Positions 52,601 through 52,997 of a DNA stretch of 52,997 nucleotides are shown piece by piece. Position 1 is the stretch's first letter. Each line of letters begins with the position of its first letter. The DNA comes from Tenacibaculum sp. M341 (GTDB lineage Bacteria > Bacteroidota > Bacteroidia > Flavobacteriales > Flavobacteriaceae). The position numbers and the translations under genes are program-made. The DNA lies in the NCBI RefSeq assembly GCF_004337695.1, contig NZ_SJXJ01000026.1, positions 1 to 52,997 of the forward strand, in the 5' to 3' direction. Below the pieces are notes generated by a model. That model worked only from the letters and a program-made list of their open reading frames with translations. It searched no databases and was not told the origin of the DNA.

Positions 52601-52852
52601 AAAGGTGAAGAAGCTTTTACAGTATTCCCTACTGTTTCTAAAGGTGAGTTCACTGTTTTTGCTAAGAGTGAAGTTGGAGATATGAAAATGAGAATCTACA
52701 ACATTTCTGGAAGCGAAGTGTATACAAGTAATCTTGATTTTGCTAAAGATGAAAATCAGAAAGTATCGGTAAACTTAAGTTCTGGTATTTACTTAGTTCA
52801 AATGACTGATTCAAACAATAAGAAGTCTTCAAAGAAGATTGTTATTGAGTAA
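49670..52852 (+). CDS. Large T9SS-secreted protein with BNR-like repeats and PA domain
   Basis: A 1060-aa secreted protein. Signal segment LVVVLSGALLVSVCGTLLL near residues 8-26, then a basic pro-like region. BNR/sialidase-like propeller repeats are recognised by Asp-box-like SxDGGxxW (WKSIDGGNKWTKVFGG; FRSTDGGSNWNQISKW; YTVDGGDSWLNKEG). A protease-associated (PA) domain lies in the first half (about 245-370; ISIAGDYGSILTTSFGGDLS, AVIDRGSCSFTAKVLNAQNA). The C-terminus has a T9SS type A sorting domain (FTVFPTVSKGEFTVFAKSEV). Surface or extracellular role; substrate unknown. Confidence 0.88.
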   Translation: MTKSRKLVVVLSGALLVSVCGTLLLKDKEKSKAEELRESHAKFLKDHPYQKRSRLSKKERKKLGIPPNAYFEQKYLSEINPATGKTHKENVYDLQEKLASQNASRRSPGDGTDNDWEERGPNNVGGRTRAIIFDPNDATNETVFAGGVSGGLWRNTNISNANSEWELIGIPENISVSSIAVDPNNSNIFYVGTGESYTGGDANGNGLWKSIDGGNKWTKVFGGITGPSFFQANSTVTVSSPVSIAGDYGSILTTSFGGDLSTPLNGDIVLVNDGDGATEDGCQAITNNVSGSIAVIDRGSCSFTAKVLNAQNAGAIGVIMVNNVSTPPINMAGTNTTITIPAVMISKSDGNVLKTALSGGSTVNVTLTEEDVDVSGTILPGVQNINDILIRNNAGTSEVYVAVGHTYERRGALLGGDSAGVYKSTDGVNFTKLNLPKTTGGTEFDPNNIEVAADNSVLISTNSNSSSQGGGTILHSTDGVTFTSRAIITNGLRTEITLSSTNPNIGYALVQINDDDNPVKIFRTTDQFQNLTEVSLPNDVDTAIDASDFTRGQSSYDLVIKVDPSDDNTVFTGGIDLFRSTDGGSNWNQISKWSNNNDLAFLRVSLVHADQHGIAFANNDSSIMLFSNDGGVYYSSDSGTVIGGRKRNYNTLQFYTVGVAPTTAFTGGDYFLAGAQDNGTQLISLGTAGINSSTKAADGDGAYSFFDTDGTDRYYITNYVYNRDIELYNYDSDELISINRESTSNGNFINPEELDSNLDILYSNYSNASGSIIRRYANILDASAITKTNLTNALLDAAPSAMKVSPYTTGSSYLLAGLSNGKLLEISNANSAAISWRDITGSEFVGSISDVEFGRNQNEIFVTMHNYGVVSIWYTVDGGDSWLNKEGNFPDIPVKSILQNPLNHREVIIGTELGVWKTDDFGISSPNWVQSFNGMSNVTVTDMDLRDDNTIFVSTYGRGVFSGKFTVSATASVEEVTKGEEAFTVFPTVSKGEFTVFAKSEVGDMKMRIYNISGSEVYTSNLDFAKDENQKVSVNLSSGIYLVQMTDSNNKKSSKKIVIE

Positions 52853-52928
52853 TTATATCAATAGTCTCTATTTTTGATTGACTAGTCCTAAATAACCGTT
52901 ACAGTTATTTATTGATTAAATATATTAA

Positions 52929-52968
52929 ACATCATCTAAAGCTATAGCTTTAGATGATGTTTTTTTTC
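52929..52968 (+). terminator. Terminator after the large T9SS protein
   Basis: Perfect stem ACATCATCTAAAGC-TATA-GCTTTAGATGATGT followed by T7. Confidence 0.92.
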
Positions 52969-52997
52969 GATATGATTTTATTTTCAATTTGTTTTGT

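Noticed and set aside
1-52997. tRNA and rRNA genes
   Set aside because: No cloverleaf-like or rRNA-like sequence was recognised by eye on either strand; a covariance search was not possible.

Overview
The window is AT-rich (roughly 30% GC by eye) and looks like chromosome from a marine member of the Flavobacteriaceae (Bacteroidota), in the Tenacibaculum/Polaribacter neighbourhood. The basis is the Bacteroidota-type -7 boxes (TAnnTTTG), secreted proteins with C-terminal type IX secretion (T9SS type A) sorting domains, lipoproteins with short lipoboxes, TPR-containing histidine kinases and LuxR-type regulators, and flavobacterial intergenic repeats. Species was not determined.

Layout. 1-2230: a restriction-modification pair, with a cytosine methyltransferase fused to a MerR-like DNA-binding domain and a TdeIII-like endonuclease, and a perfect palindrome over the methylase start. 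2430-6681: mutS, a SpoU RNA methyltransferase and a lipoprotein. 6682-13372: a signalling region with a membrane-anchored TPR/LuxR regulator, about 1.4 kb of 265-bp tandem repeats, a tiny glycine-rich peptide gene, and a TPR histidine kinase/response regulator pair. 13373-19580: the most unusual part, an array of short transcription units. Seven units share a two-half-site operator (22-bp period) placed 35-36 bp upstream of a TAnnTTTG box. Six of these appear to be terminator-ended non-coding RNAs of about 90-100 nt, four of them nearly identical. The seventh encodes a 33-aa cationic peptide. Four paralogous 37-aa peptide genes and a T9SS-secreted beta-propeller gene follow, each behind a GTAGGGT box. 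Repeat elements are interspersed.

19575-24661: glutaryl-CoA-type acyl-CoA dehydrogenase, rnpA, a C-terminal processing protease and a DUF6909-like protein. 24671-38337: a compact surface-polysaccharide operon (Wzz-like protein, rfbC, gmd, fcl, flippase, pyruvyltransferase-like, two Wzy/ligase-like membrane proteins, glycosyltransferases, acetyltransferase, initiating sugar-phosphate transferase). 38428-43515: a second TPR kinase/response regulator pair, divergent from three secreted-protein genes across a palindrome. 43771-49613: housekeeping and small genes (enoyl-CoA hydratase, GNAT, two tiny membrane proteins, QueD, lipoprotein, pth, a Panacea-type toxin-antitoxin candidate, dgt). 49670-52852: a large T9SS-secreted repeat protein with a PA domain.

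Working model (inference): the kinase/regulator pair at 10843-13372 ends only 28 bp before the first operator, so it is the obvious candidate controller of the RNA/peptide array. The array recalls multi-copy regulatory RNA systems combined with a small amphipathic-peptide family. No transporter, modification enzyme or immunity gene was recognised beside the peptides, so their function is open.
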